This document shows, piece after piece, positions 27,066-35,826 of a stretch of 64,000 nt of DNA (its first letter is position 1; the number at the start of each line of letters is the position of its first letter). The position numbers and the translations under genes are program-made. The stretch is taken from assembly GCF_049994355.1 (NCBI RefSeq), contig NZ_CP188257.1, positions 4,216,001-4,280,000 of the forward strand, in the 5' to 3' direction. This DNA comes from Angustibacter sp049994355 (GTDB lineage: Bacteria > Actinomycetota > Actinomycetes > Actinomycetales > Angustibacteraceae). The notes below the pieces were generated by a model. It ran no database searches, was not told the DNA's origin, and saw only the letters and a program-made list of their open reading frames with translations.

Positions 27066-28945
27066 GGTTGTTCCAATCTCCAGTTGAGTGCGTAGCGGTT
27101 GAGTACTTCCTTGACCGAGGTCTCGTCCGCGCCTGAGGTCAGGCCGACGACGACGGCGACCGTGCCGTCCTCGACAACGCCGCGGACGGCGGTGACCGTG
27201 GGGACGTCGTCGAGCGCTTCGGCGACGACCTGTCGAGCTGCCTGTGCCCGGAGGGCGGGTTTGAACGGCTTGCCCACGGAGGTGATCGGGAGGCTGTCCA
27301 GCACGGTGACGGCCTTGGGTGCCGCGGCCCGCTCGGACACGCGGTCGGCCGCCCAGGCACGCAGCTCCTCACCGGTGACCGTGGCGCCGGGCGTGAGGGT
27401 GACGAACGCGACGGGCAGTTCGCCGGCGTGCACGTCCGGACGGCCCACCGCCTGTGCGGCCGTGACCGCCGGATGTGCGAGCAGGGTGTTCTCGATGATC
27501 GCCGGGTCGATGTTGTGGCCGCCCCGGATGATCAGGTCCTTGGCTCGGCCCACGAGGTGGATGAAACCGTCGGCGTCGACCCGGGCGAGGTCGCCGGTGT
27601 CCAGCCATCCCTGGCGGAGCTTGCCCAGCCCGTCCAGCACTGGCCCGTCGGGACCTCGGTCGACGACGTAGCCGGGAAACACGGTCGGGCCGCCGATGGC
27701 CAGCACTCCGACCCTTCCGGTCGGCAGATCGACCCACTCACCGTCGGCATCGAGCTTGATGGCCTTCACCTGCTGGTACGGCAGACGCTGACCCGCCGAG
27801 CCGGGGACGGGACAGTCCACGAAGCCGCGGGCGCTTGCGCACGTCGCCTCCGTCAGGCCGTAGCCCTCCATGAGGGGCACCCCTGTGGCTGACTCGAAGA
27901 TCTCGCGGACAGCCTGCGGCAGCGGGGACGCGCCGACGAGGGCGAAACGCAGGCTGCTGATGTCGGCGTCAACCGGTTGGCCGCCGAGCACCGCATAGAT
28001 CGTCGGGACGCCGCTCATGGAGCTGACGCGATACCGCTCGACCACCTTCCAGAACGTGCCGAACAGCTGCGTGTCCCGGTACCCGAGGGGTCCGGCCCAC
28101 ACCACCTGCTGCCCCTTGAACAACGGCGCGAGCAGGGTGACGACGAGAGCGTTCACGTGGAAAAGCGGCAGCGCGGCGAACAGCACGGACTCGGAGTCCA
28201 GCAGCCCGATCGCGGCGATCATCCAGGCGTCGGTGACCTCGTTGGCGTGGGTGTGCGCTGCGAGCTTCGGCGTTCCGGTCGTACCACCGGTGTGGAAGAA
28301 GGCTGCGAGGTCAGTGGCCGAGGGAGGTTGCCCGACGAACCGGTCAGGGGGCAGCTCCGCCGCCAGTGCGGACAGGTAGCCGACCCGCACGCCGTCGATC
28401 GGGGGCAGTTCCGCCTCCGCCGCGCCGCTCCCCGTCGCGCGCAGCGCGAGCAGCGCGTGCACGCCGGCCTCGCGGGCGATGTCCAGCGCCTTGTCCCAGG
28501 CCTCAGGTGCCAGATCCGGGCCTGCAGCCACAAGGACGCGTGCGCCGGATCTGCGCAACAGCTCGGCGACGTGCTCCGCGGACAGGCCACTGTTGATCGG
28601 CGCGGCGATCCCGGCGAGCTGTGCCGCCAGGGTCGCGGTGATGAGCTCGTCACTGTTCGGCGCCAGGAGTGCGACCCCATCACTGCGGTGCACGCCGAGC
28701 AGGTGGAAGAGGTTGGCGTAGCGATGCACGTCGTTCAGAACCTGGGCGAAGGTGCGCTCGGTGGGCTGCTCCCACCGCTCAGCGTCCGGCAGCACGGACA
28801 AGGCGAGACGGTCAGGCCACAGCCTGGCGGCCCGCACCAGCAGCTCGTAGGTCGTGCTGGGCAGGCCACGGTCGGCCAGGGGGACGTCCTCGATGGCCGC
28901 GAGGTGGTGCGGGCCGTCGTACGTCGGCCAGAGAAGGTCGCTCAT
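27062..28945 (-). CDS. AMP-forming acyl-CoA synthetase
   Basis: 627 residues of the ANL superfamily. The phosphate-binding loop is FFHTGGTTGTPKLAAHTH, the aromatic-Gly motif is GYGLTEAT, the hinge is DTGDLARVDADGFIHLVGR with AKDLIIRGGHNIDP, and the catalytic Lys lies in SVGKPFKPALR. The reaction is carboxylate plus ATP plus CoA to acyl-CoA. In this operon it probably activates the aromatic or aliphatic acid entering or leaving ring cleavage, a step that could feed acyl-CoA toward the PHA synthase encoded divergently (inference). ATG at 28945 overlaps the previous stop (TGATG). The apparent N-terminal extension lies inside the FAH gene and is not used. Confidence 0.88.
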   Translation of the reverse strand: MSDLLWPTYDGPHHLAAIEDVPLADRGLPSTTYELLVRAARLWPDRLALSVLPDAERWEQPTERTFAQVLNDVHRYANLFHLLGVHRSDGVALLAPNSDELITATLAAQLAGIAAPINSGLSAEHVAELLRRSGARVLVAAGPDLAPEAWDKALDIAREAGVHALLALRATGSGAAEAELPPIDGVRVGYLSALAAELPPDRFVGQPPSATDLAAFFHTGGTTGTPKLAAHTHANEVTDAWMIAAIGLLDSESVLFAALPLFHVNALVVTLLAPLFKGQQVVWAGPLGYRDTQLFGTFWKVVERYRVSSMSGVPTIYAVLGGQPVDADISSLRFALVGASPLPQAVREIFESATGVPLMEGYGLTEATCASARGFVDCPVPGSAGQRLPYQQVKAIKLDADGEWVDLPTGRVGVLAIGGPTVFPGYVVDRGPDGPVLDGLGKLRQGWLDTGDLARVDADGFIHLVGRAKDLIIRGGHNIDPAIIENTLLAHPAVTAAQAVGRPDVHAGELPVAFVTLTPGATVTGEELRAWAADRVSERAAAPKAVTVLDSLPITSVGKPFKPALRAQAARQVVAEALDDVPTVTAVRGVVEDGTVAVVVGLTSGADETSVKEVLNRYALNWRLEQP

Positions 28946-29883
28946 CAGGCGCTCCTGACGAGGTTGCGCTGGCGGCCGAGGTCGACGGCGCCGTCGTCGG
29001 TGCCGATCGCGAGCTCGACGACGTCGCCGTGCTTGAGGTACTTCGGGTTCTGGGCCTGGCGCTGGAAGAAGAGCTTCCACCGCAGTGCGGGTGGCAGCAG
29101 TGCGGCGATGATCTCGACCGGCTTCGGAGGGGCGCTCAGGGCGGTGCCCTTCGGGGTTCCGGTCAGGAGCAGGTCACCTGGGTCCAGGCGCTGGAACCGG
29201 CTCAACGCCTGCAGCGCCGACAATGGGGGGTAGATCATGTCGTCGTCGACCCTGGAGTCCTGGCGCAGCTCACCGTTGACCCACAGGCGAAGGCGCAGGT
29301 CGCCGAAACGCTTCAGCTCGTCCTGCTCCAAAAGGACAAGTGACGGTCCGACGGGGGTGAAGGTCGGATAGGACTTGGACTCGTAGAACTGGGTCTTCGG
29401 CAGTTGCACGTCGCGGGCCGACACGTCGTTGGTCACCACGAGGCCTGTGATGAACGACGTCCAGTTGTCCTTGGTGACCCGCGCGCCCACGGGCAGCTCT
29501 TGGCCGATCACCAGGCCGATCTCGACCTCGTAGTCCAGGCAGCGCACGTGATCTGGCCGAACGATGTCGTCGAACGGACCGCTGATCGATCCGGACGTCT
29601 TGCGGAAGAAGGTCAACGGGATGGTCTCAGGTTTGAGGCCTGCATCTCTGACGTGGCTGGAGTAGTTGGTCATCTGCGCCACAACGCGGCAGGGTGCAGT
29701 CACGGGCGAGATCAGGTCGAGCGTGGCCTCGTCGAAGGTCTTCTTGCTGCTCGCCGCCGAACGGATCCGCTCCGGTTCGGCGAGGAGGTCGCGCGTGGTG
29801 GTGGCGTCGGTGTCGATGCGGACGGCGCCGCCCGGCGTGCGGACCCACCAGGCGTCGTCGGTCCTGAGGACGGTGATGGTCAT
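28945..29883 (-). CDS. Fumarylacetoacetate hydrolase-superfamily protein
   Basis: 312 residues. The C-terminal FAH domain carries the metal-binding pattern RCLDYEVEIGLVIGQ and the FITGLVVTNDVSARDVQ segment, followed by the PGDLLLTGTPKGT loop. Superfamily members hydrolyse or hydrate the oxo-enol products of ring cleavage (hydratase, acylpyruvase or isomerase). It sits between the extradiol dioxygenase and the ligase, so processing of the meta-cleavage product is likely. The exact reaction is unknown. ATG at 29883 overlaps the preceding stop by 4 bp. Confidence 0.87.
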   Translation of the reverse strand: MTITVLRTDDAWWVRTPGGAVRIDTDATTTRDLLAEPERIRSAASSKKTFDEATLDLISPVTAPCRVVAQMTNYSSHVRDAGLKPETIPLTFFRKTSGSISGPFDDIVRPDHVRCLDYEVEIGLVIGQELPVGARVTKDNWTSFITGLVVTNDVSARDVQLPKTQFYESKSYPTFTPVGPSLVLLEQDELKRFGDLRLRLWVNGELRQDSRVDDDMIYPPLSALQALSRFQRLDPGDLLLTGTPKGTALSAPPKPVEIIAALLPPALRWKLFFQRQAQNPKYLKHGDVVELAIGTDDGAVDLGRQRNLVRSA

Positions 29884-31013
29884 GAGCTGGCTACTTTCAG
29901 GAGGCCGCGAAGGCGGGATAGGTCGAACTCGTTGTGGTCGCGCAGTGCGCGAGCCGTCGACACGAGCTCGCGCAGTGCTTCGGGACCGGGGTTCAGGCCG
30001 AGGAAGTCCTTGGTGACCGGCGGCCCCCACTGCGCCAGGCCAGAAGCCGTCATCGGCGACCAGCCGGGCTCCAGCGCGCAGTCGAACAGGTCACCGTCGG
30101 CGAAGTGCTCGACCATGAGGCCGTCCGGGTCGCGCCAGTAGTCGAAGACCTGACTGCCCTCGATGTGCCGGCCGATCCCCCAGGAGCGGTGGAAGCCCTT
30201 CTCGCGGAGATACTCCCCACCCGCCGCCAAGGCGTCGAGATCGCCCACCTGGTACGCCGAGTGCACGTACCGGTTTCGCGGGCCGAGCGTCATCGCCAGC
30301 GTGTGATGGTCGGTTGGGGTGGCGCCACGGTCACAGCGGATGAAGCTCATCGTGGGCCCCCGTTCCCGTTGGCCCGCGTAGTACTTGAAGTCGCTGACGA
30401 TGAGCCCGAGGTGCTCGAGGTACCAGTTCAGGGTCTGGAGGTACAACGTGGTCTGAACCACCACGTGCCCCAGCCGCTGGATCCGGGCGGGCTCACGGGG
30501 CGGGCGCTGCACAGCGTTCGTCCGGGCAGCGTTCTGACCGAAGTTGAACACCCCAGTCGGCTGGGGCGGCAGCGCTGCCAACTCGCGGGTGTCGGCGACA
30601 ACCCGGACCTCGACCCCGCTCGGGTCGGTCAGGTCCACGGTGAGCCCGCCGATGCTCTCCGGCAGCTTCTGGACCAGCGCTCCGGTGGCGTTGGCCAGCC
30701 GCAGCACGTCACTGGAGTCCACCGCCCGGAAGGCGGCACCGACGTATCTCGACCGTGATCCTCGACGCACAATCACACAGGGCACGCCGACGTCGGTCCC
30801 ACGCAACTGGAGCTCGTCCGCCGTCCGACTCACCGTGGTGAACCCGAACGCGTGCGCGAACTGCTCCGAGGCCGCCAGGTCGGGCTTGCAGAACTCGAGC
30901 CAGGCCAGATCGAGCACCTTGATGACGGGATTCTTCGCGCGTCCCGGGTGCTCGCCGCGCAGCGCGCCCTGCTCGCTGTGCAGGTCGTTGTGAGTCCCAT
31001 GGTGGCTGGTCAT
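29880..31013 (-). CDS. Extradiol ring-cleavage dioxygenase (VOC type I)
   Basis: A 377-residue two-domain vicinal-oxygen-chelate dioxygenase, like 2,3-dihydroxybiphenyl/catechol 2,3-dioxygenases. The C-terminal domain holds the Fe(II) ligands His183 (RLGHVVVQT), His236 or His237 (TDHHTLAMTLG) and Glu302 (GLMVEHFADG). It opens a catechol ring next to the diol with O2. The ATG at 31013 is preceded by GAGGAGGTG, which decides it over the longer reading from 31049. It is the first gene of the five-gene catabolic operon. The operator palindrome at 31035 lies immediately upstream and another at 31079. Confidence 0.87.
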   Translation of the reverse strand: MTSHHGTHNDLHSEQGALRGEHPGRAKNPVIKVLDLAWLEFCKPDLAASEQFAHAFGFTTVSRTADELQLRGTDVGVPCVIVRRGSRSRYVGAAFRAVDSSDVLRLANATGALVQKLPESIGGLTVDLTDPSGVEVRVVADTRELAALPPQPTGVFNFGQNAARTNAVQRPPREPARIQRLGHVVVQTTLYLQTLNWYLEHLGLIVSDFKYYAGQRERGPTMSFIRCDRGATPTDHHTLAMTLGPRNRYVHSAYQVGDLDALAAGGEYLREKGFHRSWGIGRHIEGSQVFDYWRDPDGLMVEHFADGDLFDCALEPGWSPMTASGLAQWGPPVTKDFLGLNPGPEALRELVSTARALRDHNEFDLSRLRGLLKVASS

Positions 31014-31034
31014 CTGTCGCACCTCCTCATGTGT

Positions 31035-31048
31035 TGAGGAAATCGTCA
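31035..31048. promoter_or_regulatory. TetR operator-like palindrome 1
   Basis: TGAGGAAATCGTCA, one of five 14-bp copies matching TGACGAWATCGTCA. It lies 22 bp upstream of the dioxygenase start. On the minus strand a TTGACT box ends 17 bp before it, so it would overlap the -10 region of the catabolic operon. Confidence 0.7.
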
Positions 31049-31078
31049 CTCATGAACCTCCCCTCAGTCAAGTGATAG

Positions 31079-31092
31079 TGAGGAAATCTTCA
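31079..31092. promoter_or_regulatory. TetR operator-like palindrome 2
   Basis: TGAGGAAATCTTCA in the same divergent region, 31 bp from operator 1 and 65 bp upstream of the tetR start. It overlaps a possible -35 of tetR (-10 candidate TAGGAT at 31110), consistent with autoregulation. Confidence 0.65.
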
Positions 31093-31156
31093 TTTCTGAC
31101 TCTCTGCGTTAGGATGTGGGCACGCAACCCGCCGATGGCGACGACGAGGACCGATC

Positions 31157-31804
31157 ATGAGCAACGCACCAACGCAGCAGGCCAACCGACTGGACCGGCG
31201 CAAGGCCCGGACCCGGGCAGCTCTGATCCGGGCTGCGCAGACGCTGATCGCCGAAGGTAGGACGAACGTTCCGATCCTCGAGATCACCCAGGCGGCGGAC
31301 GTCGGGATGGGCTCCTTCTACAACCACTTCGAGACGAAGGAACAGCTGTTCGAAGCTGCTGTCGAGGCCGTGATGGACGGTTACGGTCAGCTGCTCGACG
31401 ACCTGACCAAGGACATCGAGGACCCCGCGGAGGTGTTCGCCTGCAGCTTCCGGCTCACCGGACGGCTCCAACGCAGGGAGCCGGAGCTCAGCCGGGTCTT
31501 CCTCAACAACGTTCTCCGGCTGCTCAGCGCCGACAGCGGTCTGGCGCCACGTGTCCGGCGCGACATCAAGGCCGCCATGGATGCCGGCCGCTTCGACGTC
31601 GAAGACCTCGACGTCGCAGTGACGATGAGCGCCGGAGCCCTGATCGCCCTTAGCCAGCTGCTGCTCGACCAGCCCGAACGCGATGTCGAGGAGACCACCG
31701 ACCGGGTGACCGAGGAGCTTCTGCGCATGTTCGGCCTGCGGGCTGCGGCGGCTCGTCGCATCTGCAAACTGCCGCTCCCCGCGCTCGAGGCTGCCGCGCG
31801 TTAG
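31157..31804 (+). CDS. TetR-family regulator
   Basis: 215 residues. The N-terminal TetR HTH (about 15-62) has ARTRAALIRAAQTLIAEG, then ITQAADVGMGSFYNHFETKEQLF, and is followed by a helical ligand domain. GAGGA precedes the ATG. It is divergent from the aromatic operon and directly upstream of phaC. Five copies of one palindrome lie at its own promoter, the aromatic operon promoter, the phaC promoter and in front of the phasin-like gene, so it very likely represses all of these. By family logic the ligand may be an acyl-CoA or pathway intermediate (inference). Confidence 0.9.
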   Translation: MSNAPTQQANRLDRRKARTRAALIRAAQTLIAEGRTNVPILEITQAADVGMGSFYNHFETKEQLFEAAVEAVMDGYGQLLDDLTKDIEDPAEVFACSFRLTGRLQRREPELSRVFLNNVLRLLSADSGLAPRVRRDIKAAMDAGRFDVEDLDVAVTMSAGALIALSQLLLDQPERDVEETTDRVTEELLRMFGLRAAAARRICKLPLPALEAAAR

Positions 31805-31813
31805 GTGCTCTAC

Positions 31814-31827
31814 TGACGAAATCGTCA
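31814..31827. promoter_or_regulatory. TetR operator-like palindrome 3 (phaC promoter)
   Basis: TGACGAAATCGTCA, 90 bp upstream of the phaC start. It overlaps a possible -35 (TGACGA) 17 bp before a TATTCT -10 candidate at 31837-31842. Confidence 0.7.
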
Positions 31828-31916
31828 TTCATGGGGTATTCTTCAGTCTCTGCGCGGCCCCGTTCGGGAGCAATGACCCGGCGGTCGTCGCCGTTCATGA
31901 CCATGGAGGTCCCTCG

Positions 31917-33605
31917 ATGACGACCACTACCGCCGGCACCACCGACCACGCCGCTCCGCTCGATGCCCTCCTGGTCGACGCGGCGCTCGGCCCGCTACGC
32001 CGCTTCGTTCCCGACCTGTCCACGGCGAAGTGGGCGGTCTCTCTTGGGCGCAGGCCGAGGACCACCGCTCGGCGGGTGGGCAGGCTGGGCGTAGAAGCCG
32101 GGCGCATCCTGATCGGCGCCTCAACGTCGACGCCTCTACGCGGCGACCGACGGTTCACCGATGTCGCCTGGGCCGAGAACCCAGTGCTGCGGCGGCTGGT
32201 CCAGCTCTACCTGGCTACCAGCCAGACGGTCGAACAGCTGCTGATCGACACCGACCTCGGCCCACGCGACCGCAAGCGTGTGCAGTTCCTCGTCGAGAAC
32301 GTCATCCAAGCCGGCGCCCCCAGCAACCTCCCGCTGGTCAACCCGGCCTCCGCCAAAGCGGCGATCGACACTGCGGGTTTGAGCCTCGTGCGCGGTGGCC
32401 GGCAGCTGGTGAAGGACCTGGCCTCGAGTCCCCGTGTCCCAGAGATGGTCGATGGCAGCGAGTTCGTCCTTGGCGAGAACGTCGCCGCCACTGCGGGCGC
32501 GGTCGTGTTCCGCAACGAGGTACTGGAGCTGATCCAGTACGCACCCCAGTCCGACGAGGTCTACGAGGTGCCGGTGCTGGTGGTCCCGCCCACGATCAAC
32601 AAGTACTACGCCCTCGACCTGGCCCCTGGGCGCAGCCTCGTGGAGTTCGGCGTCCGGCAGGGCAGGCAGATGTTCGCCATCTCATGGCGCAACCCGGACT
32701 CGCGGCACGCCTCCTGGAACCTTGACACCTACGTCAGGGCCGTCCTCGACGCCCTCGACGCCGTTGAGGAGGTGACGGGCAGCACGCAGACGGTGCTCGG
32801 TGGAGCCTGCTCCGGCGGCATCCTCGCGAGCCTGGCAGCGGCCTACCTCGCCGGTACCGGTCGCCAGGACCGGCTGGCCGCGGTCTGCCTGGCCGTGACG
32901 GTCATCGACAACCACGATGCCGGGACCGTGTCGGCCCTCATCGACGAGGGGTTGGCGGCCCGGGCCAAGGCGATGTCGGCGCGACGCGGATACCTGGACG
33001 GCCGGACTCTGGCCGAGGTGTTCGCGTGGCTCCGGCCCGGCGACCTTGTGTGGACCTACTGGGTCAACAACTACCTGCTCGGCAAGCGACCCCCGGCCTT
33101 CGACATCCTGTTCTGGAACTCTGACACCACCCGGATGACCGCCGCCTTGCACGCCGACTTCGTCGACCTGGCGATGGAGAACTCGCTGGCCCGGCCCGGG
33201 ACCCTGACCGTGCTCGGCGTGCCGATCGACCTCGTCAAGATCACGGTGGACTCCTACGTGGTGGCCGGCCTGACCGACCACATCACGCCGTGGGAGAACT
33301 GTTTCCGGAGCGCGCAGCTCCTCGGCGGCACCACTCAATTCGTGCTGTCCACCAGCGGTCACATCGCTGCCCTCGTGAACCCGCCGGGCAACCCCAAGTC
33401 GTCCTTCCGCACCAACGACGACCTGACCGTCGACGCTAAGAGCTGGCTCGACGGCGCTGAGGTCAACGATGGCACGTGGTGGACCGACCTCGGAACGTGG
33501 CTCGATGGACGTTGCGGGGCGCGGCGTCCGGCGCCCGAGACGCTCGGGTCGCCGCGCCTGAACGTGCTCGCCGAGGCGCCGGGCACCTACGTCTTCGACA
33601 AGTGA
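31917..33605 (+). CDS. phaC: Polyhydroxyalkanoate synthase, PhaC-type
   Basis: 562 residues, the usual length of class I/II PHA synthases. The lipase-like box GGACSGG carries the nucleophile Cys298. The triad is completed by Asp454 (GLTDHITPWENC) and His482 (TSGHIAALVNPP), and the PhaC N-terminal domain spans about 70-200. It polymerises 3-hydroxyacyl-CoA into granule polyester. The next gene starts inside its stop (GTGA) and encodes a PhaZ-like depolymerase, an arrangement recalling the pseudomonad phaC-phaZ locus and favouring medium-chain substrates (inference). GGAGG-like sequence precedes the ATG. It is controlled from a promoter with a TetR-type palindrome. Confidence 0.9.
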   Translation: MTTTTAGTTDHAAPLDALLVDAALGPLRRFVPDLSTAKWAVSLGRRPRTTARRVGRLGVEAGRILIGASTSTPLRGDRRFTDVAWAENPVLRRLVQLYLATSQTVEQLLIDTDLGPRDRKRVQFLVENVIQAGAPSNLPLVNPASAKAAIDTAGLSLVRGGRQLVKDLASSPRVPEMVDGSEFVLGENVAATAGAVVFRNEVLELIQYAPQSDEVYEVPVLVVPPTINKYYALDLAPGRSLVEFGVRQGRQMFAISWRNPDSRHASWNLDTYVRAVLDALDAVEEVTGSTQTVLGGACSGGILASLAAAYLAGTGRQDRLAAVCLAVTVIDNHDAGTVSALIDEGLAARAKAMSARRGYLDGRTLAEVFAWLRPGDLVWTYWVNNYLLGKRPPAFDILFWNSDTTRMTAALHADFVDLAMENSLARPGTLTVLGVPIDLVKITVDSYVVAGLTDHITPWENCFRSAQLLGGTTQFVLSTSGHIAALVNPPGNPKSSFRTNDDLTVDAKSWLDGAEVNDGTWWTDLGTWLDGRCGARRPAPETLGSPRLNVLAEAPGTYVFDK

Positions 33606-34465
33606 CCGGGTTCGGCCGGGTCCGACTCCTCGGCCACGACGTGCGGGTGGCCGTCCGGCCGGGCACGACCCCCGGCCCACCGCTGGTGCTCTGCAACGGA
33701 ATCGGGGCCAGCCTCGACCTGCTCGAGCCGTTCGTCAACGAGGTCGATCCGAGGATCGAGGTGGTCAGGTTCGACGTACCCGGCGTGGGAGGGTCCCCCG
33801 CTCCCAAGGTGCCCTACAACTTCGCGATGCTGGCGTGGCTCGTTGGGACGCTGGTCGACCGTCTCGGCTACCACCGCTTCGATACCCTCGGCATCTCTTG
33901 GGGCGGGGGGCTCGCCCAACAGCTGGCGTTCCAGTACCCGCGGCGCTGCCGACGACTGGTGCTCGTCAGCACCGGGACCGGCATGCTGATGGTGCCGGCC
34001 CGCCTGAGCGTGCTCAGCAAGATGGTCACCCCTAGGCGGTACCGGGACCCGACCTACGCCACGGCCATCGCACCGCAGATGTACGGCGGCCGAATGCGCC
34101 AACGGCCGGACGAGGTCAGGCGCGTGATGTACGAGCGGGAGCGCCTAGAGCCAAGAGCCGGGTACTTCCTGCAGCTCCTCGCCGGGGTCGGCTGGACGAG
34201 CCTGCCCGCGCTGCCGCTCATCCGGCAGTCCACCCTCATCCTCGCCGGAAGAGCCGACCCGATCATCCCGCTGGCGAACGCGCGCATCATGCACGCGCTG
34301 CTGCCCAACGCCTCCCTGCACGTCTTCGACGACGGCCACCTCGGGCTGCTCACCTCCGCCAACGAGCTCGGCCCGCTCGTCTCGCACTTCCTGACCGCGC
34401 CCAGCGGCGAGGACCCCCGTGGAGCGGCGATCGACTGGTCACTCGACCATCCTCCTCATAACTGA
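33602..34465 (+). CDS. phaZ: Intracellular PHA depolymerase-like alpha/beta-hydrolase (PhaZ-like)
   Basis: 287 residues. The CNGIGASLDLLEPFV and RFDVPGVGGS segments, the nucleophile Ser99 in GISWGGGLAQQ, the VSTGTGMLMVPARLSVL and MVTPRRYRDPTYA stretch, the acid LAGRADPIIPL and the His in FDDGHLGLL closely follow the pseudomonad PhaZ pattern. It would hydrolyse stored PHA. GTG at 33602 overlaps the phaC stop (GTGA), so the two are translationally coupled. The 42-residue longer reading lies inside phaC. A ring-cleavage-product hydrolase (MhpC-like) is the alternative, since the adjoining catabolic operon lacks one, but the PhaZ-specific segments argue against it. Confidence 0.82.
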   Translation: MTGFGRVRLLGHDVRVAVRPGTTPGPPLVLCNGIGASLDLLEPFVNEVDPRIEVVRFDVPGVGGSPAPKVPYNFAMLAWLVGTLVDRLGYHRFDTLGISWGGGLAQQLAFQYPRRCRRLVLVSTGTGMLMVPARLSVLSKMVTPRRYRDPTYATAIAPQMYGGRMRQRPDEVRRVMYERERLEPRAGYFLQLLAGVGWTSLPALPLIRQSTLILAGRADPIIPLANARIMHALLPNASLHVFDDGHLGLLTSANELGPLVSHFLTAPSGEDPRGAAIDWSLDHPPHN

Positions 34466-34476
34466 GGATTTCCTCA
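34463..34476. promoter_or_regulatory. TetR operator-like palindrome 4
   Basis: TGAGGATTTCCTCA, at the very end of phaZ and upstream of the phasin-like gene, 39 bp (start to start) before the better palindrome at 34502. A TTGACT -35 candidate (34484-34489) lies between the two. Confidence 0.65.
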
Positions 34477-34501
34477 TCTTCTCTTGACTTGAGGGTTGAA
34501 C

Positions 34502-34515
34502 TGACGATATCGTCA
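34502..34515. promoter_or_regulatory. TetR operator-like palindrome 5 (perfect)
   Basis: TGACGATATCGTCA, a perfect palindrome extended to 16 bp by flanking C and G (34501-34516). Its centre coincides with a -10 candidate GATATC placed 16 bp after TTGACT. It lies 61 bp upstream of the phasin-like start. It is the best match to the consensus of the five sites. Confidence 0.75.
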
Positions 34516-34576
34516 GAAGTGCAGCAAGGCACCAAATGCCAAGCGAGCCCAACCCAACCCAAGAAGGTGGCAACTC

Positions 34577-35023
34577 ATGACCAAGCACACAGATTTCTAC
34601 TCGCGCCTGGATGATCTGCAGCAGCGGGTCGCGACGGCCAGGTCGGCGGTGCAGACTGCCGCCGCCGAGTCCGACGAGCAGCTCAAGGAGCGGATCGCTC
34701 GCGCTCAGGCCGATCTGAACCAGTCCGTCGAGAACGCACGGCAGGAGGTCTCGCACGGCGCCGACGGCGCTCGCCAGAAGTGGATGCAGATCAAGACTGA
34801 CGCCGCGGCCACGATGAGCGACGTCAAGGCGAACGTCGACAAGCGCACTCGCCAGGTGGACGCCAAGGTCGCGGCGACCGACGCGGACTGGGCAGAGACT
34901 GACGCCGCCGAGGCGCTCGACTTCGCCGACTGGGCGGTCGAGAACGCACAGCTGACGATGCTCGACGCCATCCATGCCCGCGCCCACGCCGACAAGCTCG
35001 CCAAGGCCGCAGCCAGCTCGTAG
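34577..35023 (+). CDS. Phasin-like coiled-coil protein
   Basis: 148 residues, almost wholly helical, with heptad-like repetition (LDDLQQRVATARSAVQTAAA, then ADLNQSVENARQEVSHGADG), charged and Ala-rich, no Cys and no signal peptide. The pattern fits granule-associated phasins or other helical surface-coat proteins. The nearby phaC-phaZ and the shared operator palindromes at 34463 and 34502 make a PHA-granule phasin the best guess, but it matches no family by signature. AAGGTGG precedes the ATG. A 10-bp inverted repeat lies downstream. Confidence 0.68.
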   Translation: MTKHTDFYSRLDDLQQRVATARSAVQTAAAESDEQLKERIARAQADLNQSVENARQEVSHGADGARQKWMQIKTDAAATMSDVKANVDKRTRQVDAKVAATDADWAETDAAEALDFADWAVENAQLTMLDAIHARAHADKLAKAAASS

Positions 35024-35073
35024 TCCCGGTCGGACTGGCACGCGCCAGTTCTCGATCCAGCACTCACGCCACC

Positions 35074-35104
35074 GCAGGCAAGGAACCGTTGAAACCTTGC
35101 CTGC
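35074..35104 (+). terminator. Stem-loop after the phasin-like gene
   Basis: A perfect 10-bp inverted repeat (GCAGGCAAGG / CCTTGCCTGC) with an 11-nt loop, no T-run. It lies 51 bp after the phasin-like stop and 27 bp before the HdeD-like start, so it may end the phasin transcript or act in the leader of the next gene. Confidence 0.5.
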
Positions 35105-35130
35105 CGCGGCACAACCCAAGGAGATGTGCA

Positions 35131-35727
35131 ATGAGTAGTGACGTGAAGACCCTGGACCCGCTGCGTGAAACGGTAAGGGTCGGCACTCGGGACGCGTCGG
35201 CCGCCTCGTGGTGGTTCGTGGCCCTTGGGGCGTTGTGGGTCTTGTTCGGCACGTTCGTGTTGTCGTACCGGGTAGTCAGCCTGGCTGCGGTGGCGACGTT
35301 CGTTGGTGCGGCGCTGCTCTTCGGCGGCATCACCCAGCTCGTGGTCGCCAGACGGGCGCCCACGCTGCGACGGCTGTCCATCGTGGGCGGGATCCTGGGG
35401 GTAGCCGCTGGCGTCGTCACTTTGGTCTGGCCGGGCATCACCCTCTTCGTCGTGTCGATCATGGTGGCTTGGTATCTGATCGCCCTGGGCACCATCCACA
35501 TCGTCAACGCCTTGGCCGGCCCCAAGCTGTCGTGGTGGTGGACCAGCCTCCTGCTCGGCATCTCCGAACTGGTGCTCGGTGTGTGGGCCGCCCGCTCCTG
35601 GGAGCGCTCGCTGGTCACGCTGGTGACGCTGGTCGGGGTGTGGGCCATCTGTCGCGGGGTGAACGAGATCTTCGCTGGCTTCACCCTTCGCCAGGTCGGC
35701 AGGCAGGCCGATCGACTGGTCGGCTGA
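35131..35727 (+). CDS. HdeD-family (DUF308) membrane protein
   Basis: 198 residues with six membrane helices in three pairs, the DUF308 pattern of HdeD-like acid-resistance proteins (WWFVALGALWVLFGTFVLSY, LLFGGITQLVVARR, LLLGISELVLGVWA). The role is presumed membrane stress tolerance. The start ATG follows AAGGAG at good spacing. It is followed on the same strand by a DUF1003 gene after 99 bp. Confidence 0.83.
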   Translation: MSSDVKTLDPLRETVRVGTRDASAASWWFVALGALWVLFGTFVLSYRVVSLAAVATFVGAALLFGGITQLVVARRAPTLRRLSIVGGILGVAAGVVTLVWPGITLFVVSIMVAWYLIALGTIHIVNALAGPKLSWWWTSLLLGISELVLGVWAARSWERSLVTLVTLVGVWAICRGVNEIFAGFTLRQVGRQADRLVG

Positions 35728-35826
35728 CCACCGTTCCAGCGGCCGATACCGCCAGCGACTTCGCGCCGCCGGGGGTCGTCAAGCGACGAGCCCCGGCGCG
35801 CGGTGCGCACGAGCAAGGGAGCAGAG

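Noticed and set aside
33602..34465. MhpC-like C-C hydrolase of the meta-cleavage pathway
   Set aside because: The catabolic operon does lack such an enzyme, but the sequence follows PhaZ in several family-specific stretches and is coupled to phaC; kept only as an alternative.
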